Positions 1 to 5,796 of a DNA stretch of 7,057 nt are shown one piece after another. Each line of letters starts with the position of its first letter. Within the stretch, counting starts at the first letter, position 1. The notes under the pieces were generated by a model. The model was not told the origin of the DNA. It was given only the letters and a program-made list of their open reading frames with translations, and made no database searches. A program made the translations under genes and the position numbers. Location of the stretch: contig CALFUF010000144.1 in the NCBI GenBank assembly GCA_937916405.1, forward strand, positions 1 to 7,057, read 5' to 3'. This stretch comes from an uncultured Prevotella sp. (GTDB lineage: Bacteria; Bacteroidota; Bacteroidia; Bacteroidales; Bacteroidaceae).

Positions 1-47
1 TGCGCCGATGGTACTGCAATGCAATGCGGGAGAGTAGGAGGCCGCCA
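1..47 (+). rRNA. rrf: 5S ribosomal RNA, 3' end (partial)
   Basis: The first bases carry the conserved 3' part of 5S rRNA: GCCGATGGTACTGC, then GGGAGAGTAGG and a GCCGCC end. These are the helix IV/V strands and the start of the closing helix I strand. The 5' part lies to the left of the window. The 3' end is set at about base 47, just before a short T run, and could be off by a few bases. A rho-independent terminator follows at 60-93, as expected at the end of an rRNA operon. Recognition rests on the sequence pattern alone; the 5' partner strand of helix I cannot be seen. Confidence 0.9.
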
Positions 48-59
48 CTTTTTATCATG

Positions 60-93
60 AAGCCCTGAGGATACAATATCTTCAGGGCTTTTT
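60..93 (+). terminator. Rho-independent terminator of the rRNA operon
   Basis: AAGCCCTGA (60-68) pairs perfectly with TCAGGGCTT (82-90). The stem continues through a G-T wobble (69/81) and GAT/ATC (70-72 with 78-80) to a small loop around ACAAT. The stem runs straight into TTTTT (89-93). A stem of more than 12 bp followed by a T tract is a textbook intrinsic terminator, and its place 12 bases after the 5S end marks it as the end of the rRNA transcript. Confidence 0.9.
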
Positions 94-107
94 CGTTTAT
101 TGTTTGT

Positions 108-1265
108 ATGCAATGGACTGATAGAATCCGACAAATCAAAATCTTATTAGTTGTCGCAGCGGTGTTTATCGCTGTCGCGTCTTTGTTGGTTTCTCATTTT
201 CTAGTCAAGGATCTCTCGAATGAGGAACGAAGTAAGATGGAAGTATGGGCACAGGCATTGCACTCATTAAACGAGGCAGATGAAAATACAGATCTTTCAC
301 TTGTATTAAGTGTCATGGAAGGCAATAATACGATACCTGTTGTTGTATTAGACAAGGATGGTCATGTGGCTGATTACCGAAATATTCAAATTAATGCTAA
401 GGATGCTTCTGATACCATAGCCTATGTGGAGCGTATGGGTAAACGGATGAAGGATGCAGACCAATTTATAAAAATACAAATTGGTGATTCTACTGATTAT
501 CAATTAGTATGCTATGATGACTCAGTCATGTTGAAACGTCTTGCTGCCTGGCCGTATGTACAGTTAGGTATAGTACTTATCTTTGTCGTGGTTGCTATTT
601 TCGCCTTATTGTCCTCAAAACGTGCTGAACAGAATAAGGTCTGGGTAGGTTTGTCTAAAGAGACTGCCCATCAATTGGGAACCCCTATTTCCAGCCTGAT
701 GGCATGGACGGAGATGCTGAAAGAGAACTATCCAGATGATGAATTGTTACCCGAGATGGACAAGGATGTGAAACGCTTGGAGCGTATCGCAGAACGTTTC
801 TCCAAGATCGGATCTGTACCTGAGCCAGTAGATTCTTCTATGAATGAAGTGTTGCAGCATGTTATTGAATACATGAATCGTCGAACGTCCCAGAAAGTGC
901 AGATTATCAGTAATATACCTTCGGAGGATATTGTTGTCAAAATGAATGCCTCTTTGTTTGAGTGGGTTATTGAGAACTTGTGTAAAAATGCCGTTGATGC
1001 GATGGAGGGGGAGGGTACTATCACGCTTTCTATGATGTCCGATGAACAGCAAGTAATCATTGAAGTGAAGGATACTGGGAAAGGCATTAGGAAAAAAGAT
1101 GTCAAGAATGTCTTTACTCCGGGTTTTACCACTAAAAAGCGAGGATGGGGTTTAGGCTTGTCGCTTGCCAAGCGTATCGTAGAAGAGTATCATAAAGGAC
1201 ATATTTTTGTTAAGTCTTCAGAGATAGGGAAAGGTACTACTTTCCGTATAGAAATGCCACGATAA
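108..1265 (+). CDS. Membrane-bound sensor histidine kinase
   Basis: This is a 385-residue two-component sensor kinase that should autophosphorylate on a histidine and pass the phosphate to a response regulator. Residues about 11-33 form a first membrane helix, about 34-147 an extracytoplasmic sensor region of unknown ligand, and about 150-169 a second helix. The dimerisation/phosphoacceptor segment follows with H188 in TAHQLGTP, a variant of the usual HELRTP H-box. The HATPase domain shows the N-box (N290, N294 in ENLCKNAVDAM), the G1 box DTGKGI (D322), an F-box-like FTPGFTTKKRG, and the G2 box GWGLGL (346-351). No HAMP or PAS domain is obvious. The ATG at 108 is the start that keeps the whole first membrane helix; there is no clear ribosome-binding site. 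No response regulator gene lies in the window, so the partner is unknown. The gene sits alone between the rRNA terminator and the DUF177 operon. Its codon choice looks somewhat more AT-rich than that of the downstream genes. Confidence 0.93.
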   Translation: MQWTDRIRQIKILLVVAAVFIAVASLLVSHFLVKDLSNEERSKMEVWAQALHSLNEADENTDLSLVLSVMEGNNTIPVVVLDKDGHVADYRNIQINAKDASDTIAYVERMGKRMKDADQFIKIQIGDSTDYQLVCYDDSVMLKRLAAWPYVQLGIVLIFVVVAIFALLSSKRAEQNKVWVGLSKETAHQLGTPISSLMAWTEMLKENYPDDELLPEMDKDVKRLERIAERFSKIGSVPEPVDSSMNEVLQHVIEYMNRRTSQKVQIISNIPSEDIVVKMNASLFEWVIENLCKNAVDAMEGEGTITLSMMSDEQQVIIEVKDTGKGIRKKDVKNVFTPGFTTKKRGWGLGLSLAKRIVEEYHKGHIFVKSSEIGKGTTFRIEMPR

Positions 1266-1266
1266 G

Positions 1267-1296
1267 ATTGCACACTTGTATTGCTGAGTGTGCAAT
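1267..1296 (+). terminator. Perfect inverted repeat after the kinase gene, possible terminator
   Basis: ATTGCACACT (1267-1276) is exactly complementary to AGTGTGCAAT (1287-1296), around a 10-base loop. It begins one base after the kinase stop codon, where a terminator is expected. No T tract follows on the plus strand (the next bases are ATAAAC), so it is not a canonical intrinsic terminator. It may act as an mRNA 3'-end stabilising hairpin, a weak terminator or, less likely, a protein-binding palindrome. The structure is seen directly; the function is inferred. Confidence 0.5.
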
Positions 1297-1376
1297 ATAA
1301 ACATCTGTTAGTAGCTGATTTTCAAAGGAAAAGCAAAAAAAACATAATTCACAATTCATTATTCGTAATTATTTTG
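1297..1376. other. AT-rich intergenic region upstream of the DUF177 operon
   Basis: This is the remainder of the 137-base gap between the kinase and DUF177 genes. It holds an A-rich run (about 1328-1342) and repeated AATTC/ATTC-like words (1346-1364) just upstream of the -7 box, of the kind often seen before Bacteroidetes promoters. I find no small ORF, tRNA or riboswitch-like structure in it. Confidence 0.6.
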
Positions 1377-1384
1377 TAACTTTG
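1377..1384 (+). promoter_or_regulatory. Bacteroidetes-type -7 promoter element for the DUF177-rpmF-fabH-era-der operon
   Basis: TAACTTTG matches the TAnnTTTG -7 consensus of the primary sigma factor of Bacteroidetes. The preceding ~50 bases are very AT-rich, including an A run at 1336-1342. The -33 TTTG element is not well matched at the expected spacing. Transcription would begin around 1389-1392, leaving a leader of about a dozen bases before the ATG at 1403. Placement upstream of a long, tightly packed operon supports the call. Confidence 0.7.
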
Positions 1385-1402
1385 CAACCCAAAAGTGCAG
1401 TT

Positions 1403-1927
1403 ATGTGTAGTTTAGAGACTTTTAAGATAGACCTGAAAGGGATGAAGACCGACGAGCAGTGTCTGGAATTCGACGTGGATGGTGATTTCTTTAAGACTTT
1501 GAACACCTCGGAAGTGAATGACGGAGCATTGCACGTGTCGGTGTCTATACGCAAGGCAACCGGCTTTTATGAACTCTTGTTTCACACTGAGGGCACGGTG
1601 ACCGTTCCTTGCGATATATGTCTTGAAGACATGGAACAGCCTATTGTGACGGACAACCGTCTCGTGGCTAAGTTGGGAATAGCAACCAACACCGACGATG
1701 ATGATGTCGTGATTGTTGACGAGAACGAAGGAATACTCGATACAGCATGGCTTATCTATGAGTTTATAGCACTTGCCATACCCATCAAGCACGTTCATGC
1801 ACCTGGAAAATGCAATCGTGTGATGACGCAGAAACTCGAAGAGCTAAGCGGTGCCGACCTGAGTGGTAAAGAGGAGGCAGATAAGATAGACCCACGGTGG
1901 GAAGCACTCTTGAAATTGAAAAAGTAA
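1403..1927 (+). CDS. DUF177 / YceD-family protein (23S rRNA accumulation)
   Basis: This is a 174-residue member of the DUF177 family, whose E. coli member YceD is needed for normal 23S rRNA accumulation. The family gene is commonly found directly before rpmF, as here. Visible landmarks are the cysteine pair C70-x-x-C73 in VPCDICLEDM, an acidic stretch at about 98-109, the KHVHAPGKCN segment (H130, H132, C137) that may form a metal site with the pair, and the C-terminal signature DPRWEALLKLKK. An in-frame TTG at 1382 would add seven residues, but it lies inside the promoter -7 box and would be upstream of the likely transcript start, so the ATG at 1403 is chosen. The gene is followed after 32 AT-rich bases by rpmF. 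The family assignment is firm. The role in 50S biogenesis is carried over from the family, and zinc binding is my inference. Confidence 0.88.
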   Translation: MCSLETFKIDLKGMKTDEQCLEFDVDGDFFKTLNTSEVNDGALHVSVSIRKATGFYELLFHTEGTVTVPCDICLEDMEQPIVTDNRLVAKLGIATNTDDDDVVIVDENEGILDTAWLIYEFIALAIPIKHVHAPGKCNRVMTQKLEELSGADLSGKEEADKIDPRWEALLKLKK

Positions 1928-1959
1928 CAATAAAAGTAAAACATTAAAGTAATAGAATT

Positions 1960-2148
1960 ATGGCACATCCTAAAAGAAGACAGTCAAAGACTCGTACACT
2001 GAAACGTCGTACTCATGACAAGGCAGTAGCACCCACATTGGCAGTATGTCCAAACTGTGGCGCATATCATGTTTATCACACTGTATGTCCCACTTGTGGC
2101 TACTATCGTGGCAAGATTGCCATTGTAATGGACGAAGCAGCTGAGTAA
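1960..2148 (+). CDS. rpmF: 50S ribosomal protein L32
   Basis: This is a 62-residue basic protein of the large ribosomal subunit. The N-terminus MAHPKRRQSKTRT and its Arg/Lys-rich stretch are the L32 hallmark. A zinc ribbon follows, with C30-x-x-C33 and C43-x-x-C46, so this is the cysteine-containing, zinc-binding form. The length is typical of the family. The stop codon overlaps the fabH start in TAATG, which suggests translational coupling. No Shine-Dalgarno sequence is visible; the leader is A/T-rich, as is common in Bacteroidetes. In E. coli plsX lies between rpmF and fabH; here it does not. Confidence 0.97.
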   Translation: MAHPKRRQSKTRTLKRRTHDKAVAPTLAVCPNCGAYHVYHTVCPTCGYYRGKIAIVMDEAAE

Positions 2149-3158
2149 TGGGAAAAATCAGTGCGATAATCACCGGTGTTGGTGGCTACGTGCCAGATTA
2201 TGTTCTGAATAATGAGGAACTGTCTCGCATGGTAGACACCAATGACGAGTGGATTATGACTCGTGTAGGAATCAAGGAACGTCACATCCTTACCGAAGAG
2301 GGTTTAGGCACCAGTTATATGGCGCGAAAAGCGGCAAAACAACTGATGCAGAGAACGGGTGCGGATCCTGATTCGATAGACGCAGTCATTGTTACTACCT
2401 CGACGGCTGATTATAAGTTCCCGTCTACAGCAAGTATCGTACTTGGTAAACTTGGATTGAAGAATGCTTTCGCATTTGATTTCTGGGCCGCTTGTTGTGG
2501 ATTCCTCTATACACTCGATGTCGCCGCCTCGATGATCCAGTGTGGTCGCTATAAGAAGATAATCGTGATTGGTGCTGATAAGATGTCGTCGGTGATAGAC
2601 TATAAGGACCGTGCTACATGTCCGTTGTTTGGCGATGGAGCCGCCGCAGTTCTTGTAGAGGGTACAGAAGAAGAGAATCTTGGAGTGATGGACTCTTATT
2701 TCCGTGCTGATGGTAAAGGGCTGCCTTTCCTTCACTTAAAAGCAGGTGGTTCTGTATGTCCTCCGAGTCATTTCACAGTAGACCATCGTTTACATTATCT
2801 CTATCAGGAGGGGCGTACGGTATTCCGTTATGCTGTGACAAATATGAGTGACGACTGTGCTTTGATAGCCGAGCGTAATGGTCTGAACAAGGATAATATC
2901 CAGTGGGTAGTACCTCATCAGGCAAATATGCGTATTATCGAGGCAGTGGCAAAGCGTCTGGAACTTCCCATGGAGCAAGTGATGGTGAACATTGAGCATT
3001 TCGGTAACACCTCCGCTGCGACGATACCGTTAGCATTATGGGAGAATGAGCATCTGCTGAAGAAAGGTGATAATATGATATTCACCGCCTTTGGAGCAGG
3101 ATTTGTTCACGGAGCAAGTTTCTATCGATGGGCATATGACGGAAAAGACCATGCATAA
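2148..3158 (+). CDS. fabH: Beta-ketoacyl-ACP synthase III
   Basis: This 336-residue thiolase-fold enzyme condenses an acyl-CoA primer (acetyl- or branched-chain) with malonyl-ACP, the step that starts type II fatty acid synthesis in the cytosol. The catalytic triad is visible: C116 in DFWAACCGF, H257 in VVPHQAN and N287 in HFGNTSAA. The C-terminal GAGFVHGASFYRW segment is also typical. Length and N-terminus (MGKISAIITGVGGYVP) fit the family. The ATG shares one base with the rpmF stop. Its 3' end overlaps the era start by 8 bases. One oddity is the active-site motif AACCGF, with a second cysteine (C117) and W113 where related enzymes usually have small or polar residues, as in AACSGF or AACAGF. 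The context next to ribosomal and GTPase genes is a known arrangement in Bacteroidetes. Primer preference cannot be read with confidence from the sequence. Confidence 0.96.
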   Translation: MGKISAIITGVGGYVPDYVLNNEELSRMVDTNDEWIMTRVGIKERHILTEEGLGTSYMARKAAKQLMQRTGADPDSIDAVIVTTSTADYKFPSTASIVLGKLGLKNAFAFDFWAACCGFLYTLDVAASMIQCGRYKKIIVIGADKMSSVIDYKDRATCPLFGDGAAAVLVEGTEEENLGVMDSYFRADGKGLPFLHLKAGGSVCPPSHFTVDHRLHYLYQEGRTVFRYAVTNMSDDCALIAERNGLNKDNIQWVVPHQANMRIIEAVAKRLELPMEQVMVNIEHFGNTSAATIPLALWENEHLLKKGDNMIFTAFGAGFVHGASFYRWAYDGKDHA

Positions 3159-4080
3159 AGCAGGATTCGTAAATATCGTTGGAAATCCCAATGTAGGTAA
3201 AAGTACGCTCATGAACCAGTTGGTTGGTGAGCGTATTTCGATTGCGACGTTTAAGGCACAGACCACCCGGCATCGTATCATGGGTATTGTGAATACCGAT
3301 GATTCACAGATAGTGTTCAGTGATACCCCAGGTGTGTTGAAGCCCAACTACAAGTTGCAGGAGTCAATGCTTGCTTTCTCCGAGTCAGCATTGCAGGATG
3401 CTGATGTATTGCTCTATGTCACAGATGTGGTGGAGAATCCTGAGAAGAACATGGATTTTCTGGAGAAGGTGCAGAAGATGTCTATTCCTGTTATTTTGCT
3501 GATTAACAAGATAGATGAACTTGGTAGTGAATCTAGTAATTCTAGTAGATCTAGTGTTTCTAGTAATTCTAGTCAGGCTAGGCTAAATGATATTGTGGAG
3601 AAGTGGCACACGCTATTACCCCATGCGGAAATCCTCCCCATCTCGGCAAAGAACAAGTTTGGTACGGACATCTTGTTGAAACGCATCAAGGAGTTGTTGC
3701 CAGAGAGTCCTGCCTATTTTGACAAAGACCAGTTGACGGATAAGCCGGCAAGATTCTTTGTATCGGAGATTATCCGTGAGAAGATTCTGCTCTATTACGA
3801 CAAGGAGATACCCTATGCCGTAGAGGTGCGGGTGGAGCGTTTCAAGGAGACGGAGAAAGTCATCCATATCAATGCGGTTATCTATGTGGAGCGTGACAGT
3901 CAGAAGGGTATTATCATTGGTCATCAGGGTGTCGCCTTGAAGAAGGTAAGTACTGAAGCGCGTAAGGCTTTGGAGAAGTTCTTTGACAAACCCATCTATT
4001 TGGAAACCTTTGTGAAGGTTGACAAGGATTGGCGTTCGTCACAGAAAGAATTGGATTCATTTGGATATAATCCAGAATAA
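3151..4080 (+). CDS. era: GTPase Era, 30S ribosome assembly factor
   Basis: This 309-residue GTPase binds the 3' end of 16S rRNA and assists 30S maturation, associated with the inner membrane and ribosome. G motifs are all present: G1 GNPNVGKS (11-18), G2 around TT (38-39), G3 DTPG (58-61), G4 NKID (119-122) and G5 ISAK (164-167). The C-terminal KH domain includes FFVSEIIREKILL and the GxxG loop G257-H-Q-G260 in GIIIGHQG. I chose the ATG at 3151, giving MHKAGFVNIVG, the usual start in this order; it overlaps the fabH stop by 8 bases. An upstream ATG at 3136 and a TTG at 3091 would add 5 and 20 atypical residues. The oddity is a serine-rich tract at 128-142, (Ser-Ser-x)5, encoded by a 9-bp tandem repeat. 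It lies between G4 and the following helix, where relatives have a short linker, and makes the protein about 15 residues longer than I expect. All key residues are intact, so the protein is probably functional. Confidence 0.96.
   Translation: MHKAGFVNIVGNPNVGKSTLMNQLVGERISIATFKAQTTRHRIMGIVNTDDSQIVFSDTPGVLKPNYKLQESMLAFSESALQDADVLLYVTDVVENPEKNMDFLEKVQKMSIPVILLINKIDELGSESSNSSRSSVSSNSSQARLNDIVEKWHTLLPHAEILPISAKNKFGTDILLKRIKELLPESPAYFDKDQLTDKPARFFVSEIIREKILLYYDKEIPYAVEVRVERFKETEKVIHINAVIYVERDSQKGIIIGHQGVALKKVSTEARKALEKFFDKPIYLETFVKVDKDWRSSQKELDSFGYNPE
3532..3585 (+). repeat. 9-bp tandem repeat TCTAGTnnn inside era
   Basis: TCTAGT occurs at 3532, 3541, 3550, 3559 and 3568, exactly every 9 bases, with variable third codons AAT, AGA, GTT, AAT and CAG. 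A decayed sixth unit, GCTAGGCTA, follows at 3577-3585. The period is a multiple of three, so the reading frame of era is kept and each unit encodes Ser-Ser-x (N, R, V, N, Q). The array is AT-rich, uses TCT and AGT serine codons throughout, and contains the tetranucleotide CTAG in every unit. The array is seen directly; its origin (slippage expansion or a dispersed genomic repeat) is unknown. Confidence 0.95.
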
Positions 4081-4090
4081 AGAATAAAGT

Positions 4091-5404
4091 ATGGCAAACT
4101 TAGTAGCGATTGTTGGACGTCCGAATGTCGGCAAGTCCACCTTATTTAACAGACTCACCAACTCTCGTCGTGCCATTGTGAGCGACGAGGCAGGTACTAC
4201 TCGTGACCGCCAGTATGGCAAGTGCGAGTGGAATGGTCGTGAGTTCTCAGTGGTAGATACTGGCGGATGGGTCGTCAATAGTGATGATATCTTTGAGGAG
4301 GAGATTCGTAAACAGGTAGTTGTCGCTACAGAGGAAGCCGACTTAGTGCTGTTCTTGGTGGATATCAAGAATGGCGTCACCGATCTTGACGTAGATGTCG
4401 CACAGATTCTTCGCCGTTCCAAACTCCCAGTTCTGTTGGTTGCTAATAAGGCAGATGACGGTAAAGACCTTTACGGACAGTATGAGTTCTATAAACTCGG
4501 ACTGGGTGATCCCTATTGTATCAGTGCCGCCACAGGAAGTGGGACGGGCGATCTGTTGGATGATGTGCTATCCAAGCTCAAGACCGATGAGGTGGATGAC
4601 ATTGAGGATGGCACCCCCCGTTTTGCCGTCGTTGGTCGTCCGAATGCCGGTAAGTCGAGCATTATCAATGCCTTTATAGGTGAGGACCGTAATATCGTGA
4701 CAGAGATAGCGGGAACCACCCGTGACTCTATCTATACGAAATATGACAAGTTCGGTTTCGACTTCTATCTGGTCGACACGGCAGGTATCCGTCGTAAGAA
4801 CAAGGTGACGGAGGATTTGGAGTTCTATAGTGTGATGCGTAGCATCCGTGCTATTGAGAATTCTGATGTCTGCATCCTGATGATAGATGCTACCCGTGGT
4901 ATCGAGGCTCAGGATATGAATATCTTCCAGTTGATTCAGAAGAACAACAAGTCGCTGGTTGTCGTCGTCAACAAGTGGGACTTGGTGGAAGACAAGTCAC
5001 AGATAGCCATCAAGACCTTCGAGAATGCCATCCGCAACCGTATGGCACCCTTCGTAGACTTCCCCATTATCTTTGCCTCTGCTGTCACGAAGCAGCGTAT
5101 CTTCAAGGTCTTGGAGACGGCAAAGCAAGTCTATCTGAATCGTACGATCAAGATAGGTACTTCTAAGTTGAATGAGGTGATGCTGCCATTGATAGAGGCA
5201 ACGCCACCGCCCTCCATCAAGGGAAAGTATATCAAGATCAAGTATGTGTCTCAGGTACCAGACACCCAGATTCCCACCTTTGTGTTCTATGCCAATCTTC
5301 CACAGTATGTGAAAGAGCCTTACAGGCGTTTCTTGGAGAATAAGTTGCGTGACAACTGGACCTTGACAGGAACCCCTATTAACGTATTTGTCCGACAGAA
5401 ATGA
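4091..5404 (+). CDS. der: Ribosome biogenesis GTPase Der (double-Era-like GTPase)
   Basis: This 437-residue protein with two tandem GTPase domains and a C-terminal KH-like domain acts in late assembly of the 50S subunit. Domain 1 shows G1 GRPNVGKS (9-16), G3 DTGG (56-59), G4 NKAD (119-122) and a SAA G5 loop (145-147). An acidic linker at about 165-174 follows. Domain 2 shows G1 GRPNAGKS (182-189), G3 DTAG (229-232), G4 NKWD (294-297) and the SA of G5 (330-331). The KH-like domain covers roughly 350-437 and includes GKYIKIKYVSQV. Length and order match the family, and nothing is missing. The gene starts 10 bases after era and its stop overlaps the lipoprotein start by 4 bases (ATGA), so it is part of the same operon. 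No Shine-Dalgarno sequence is visible; the 7-base sequence AGAATAA is tandemly duplicated (4074-4087) across the junction with era. Confidence 0.97.
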   Translation: MANLVAIVGRPNVGKSTLFNRLTNSRRAIVSDEAGTTRDRQYGKCEWNGREFSVVDTGGWVVNSDDIFEEEIRKQVVVATEEADLVLFLVDIKNGVTDLDVDVAQILRRSKLPVLLVANKADDGKDLYGQYEFYKLGLGDPYCISAATGSGTGDLLDDVLSKLKTDEVDDIEDGTPRFAVVGRPNAGKSSIINAFIGEDRNIVTEIAGTTRDSIYTKYDKFGFDFYLVDTAGIRRKNKVTEDLEFYSVMRSIRAIENSDVCILMIDATRGIEAQDMNIFQLIQKNNKSLVVVVNKWDLVEDKSQIAIKTFENAIRNRMAPFVDFPIIFASAVTKQRIFKVLETAKQVYLNRTIKIGTSKLNEVMLPLIEATPPPSIKGKYIKIKYVSQVPDTQIPTFVFYANLPQYVKEPYRRFLENKLRDNWTLTGTPINVFVRQK

Positions 5405-5796
5405 GGAAGAGTCTTTTGTTACTGATATCATTATTGTTATTGATAGGTGGCTGTTCCCAACAAGAACAGTCTCCAGAGGAACAGGCTGGTATGGCAGCAA
5501 AAGAATATTATGACCGTTTACTTGCGGAAGACTATGAGGGTTTCCTGAAGGGGAAGGCAGATATGGATTCTATCCCCAGTGACTATCGTTCCCAGATGGT
5601 GACAGCATGTCAGCAATACAAGCAAACCTTGGAACAGATGCACGGAGGGATAGCTACAGTAACCCTGTCTAATGCACGATGTGACAGCACACAACAACTG
5701 ATGCATGCTTTCTTACTCCTTCATTTTAAGGATTCTGTGAAAGAGGAGATTACTGTCCCGATGGTGCAGCGTGATGGGCAGTGGAAGATGCGTTAG
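5401..5796 (+). CDS. Small DUF4878-like lipoprotein
   Basis: This is a 131-residue predicted lipoprotein. A Lys/Arg-containing start (MRKS) and a leucine-rich hydrophobic core lead to the lipobox IGGC with lipid-bearing C18, so it should be exported and anchored in a membrane. The mature part (AAKEYYDRLLAEDYEGF, later EITVPMVQRDGQWKMR) has the pattern of the DUF4878/NTF2-like small lipoproteins of Bacteroidetes: an N-terminal helix with alternating charged and aromatic residues, and a final strand of the D-G-x-W-K type. That assignment is from pattern memory and is moderate. The start overlaps the der stop in ATGA, so it is translated with the GTPases although its site of action is the envelope. 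Its last 47 bases overlap the 3' end of the convergent mlaF-like gene on the other strand. The protein ends right after the conserved W-K, so it looks complete. Function unknown. Confidence 0.85.
   Translation: MRKSLLLLISLLLLIGGCSQQEQSPEEQAGMAAKEYYDRLLAEDYEGFLKGKADMDSIPSDYRSQMVTACQQYKQTLEQMHGGIATVTLSNARCDSTQQLMHAFLLLHFKDSVKEEITVPMVQRDGQWKMR

Noticed and set aside
98..106. TATTGTTTG as a -7 promoter box for the histidine kinase
   Set aside because: The spacing between TA and TTTG is three bases instead of two, and the box would end one base before the ATG, requiring a leaderless or internal start.
728..1171. 147-codon open frame on the minus strand inside the kinase gene
   Set aside because: It is antisense to conserved kinase motifs, shows no recognisable domain, and is explained as a shadow of the real gene.
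1382..1402. TTG start that would extend the DUF177 protein by seven residues
   Set aside because: The codon overlaps the predicted promoter -7 box and would lie upstream of the likely transcript start; the ATG at 1403 gives a normal N-terminus.
3091..3150. Longer Era starting at TTG 3091 or ATG 3136
   Set aside because: The added residues are translated from fabH coding sequence in another frame and do not resemble Era; the ATG at 3151 gives the typical MHKAGFVNIVG start.
3532..3585. CRISPR-like array
   Set aside because: The unit is only 9 bases with a 3-base variable part and is in frame within era; there are no spacers of normal length and no cas genes.
4997..5500. 167-codon open frame on the minus strand across the end of der
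   Set aside because: It lies antisense to the Der G2-domain and KH-like region and has no recognisable motif.
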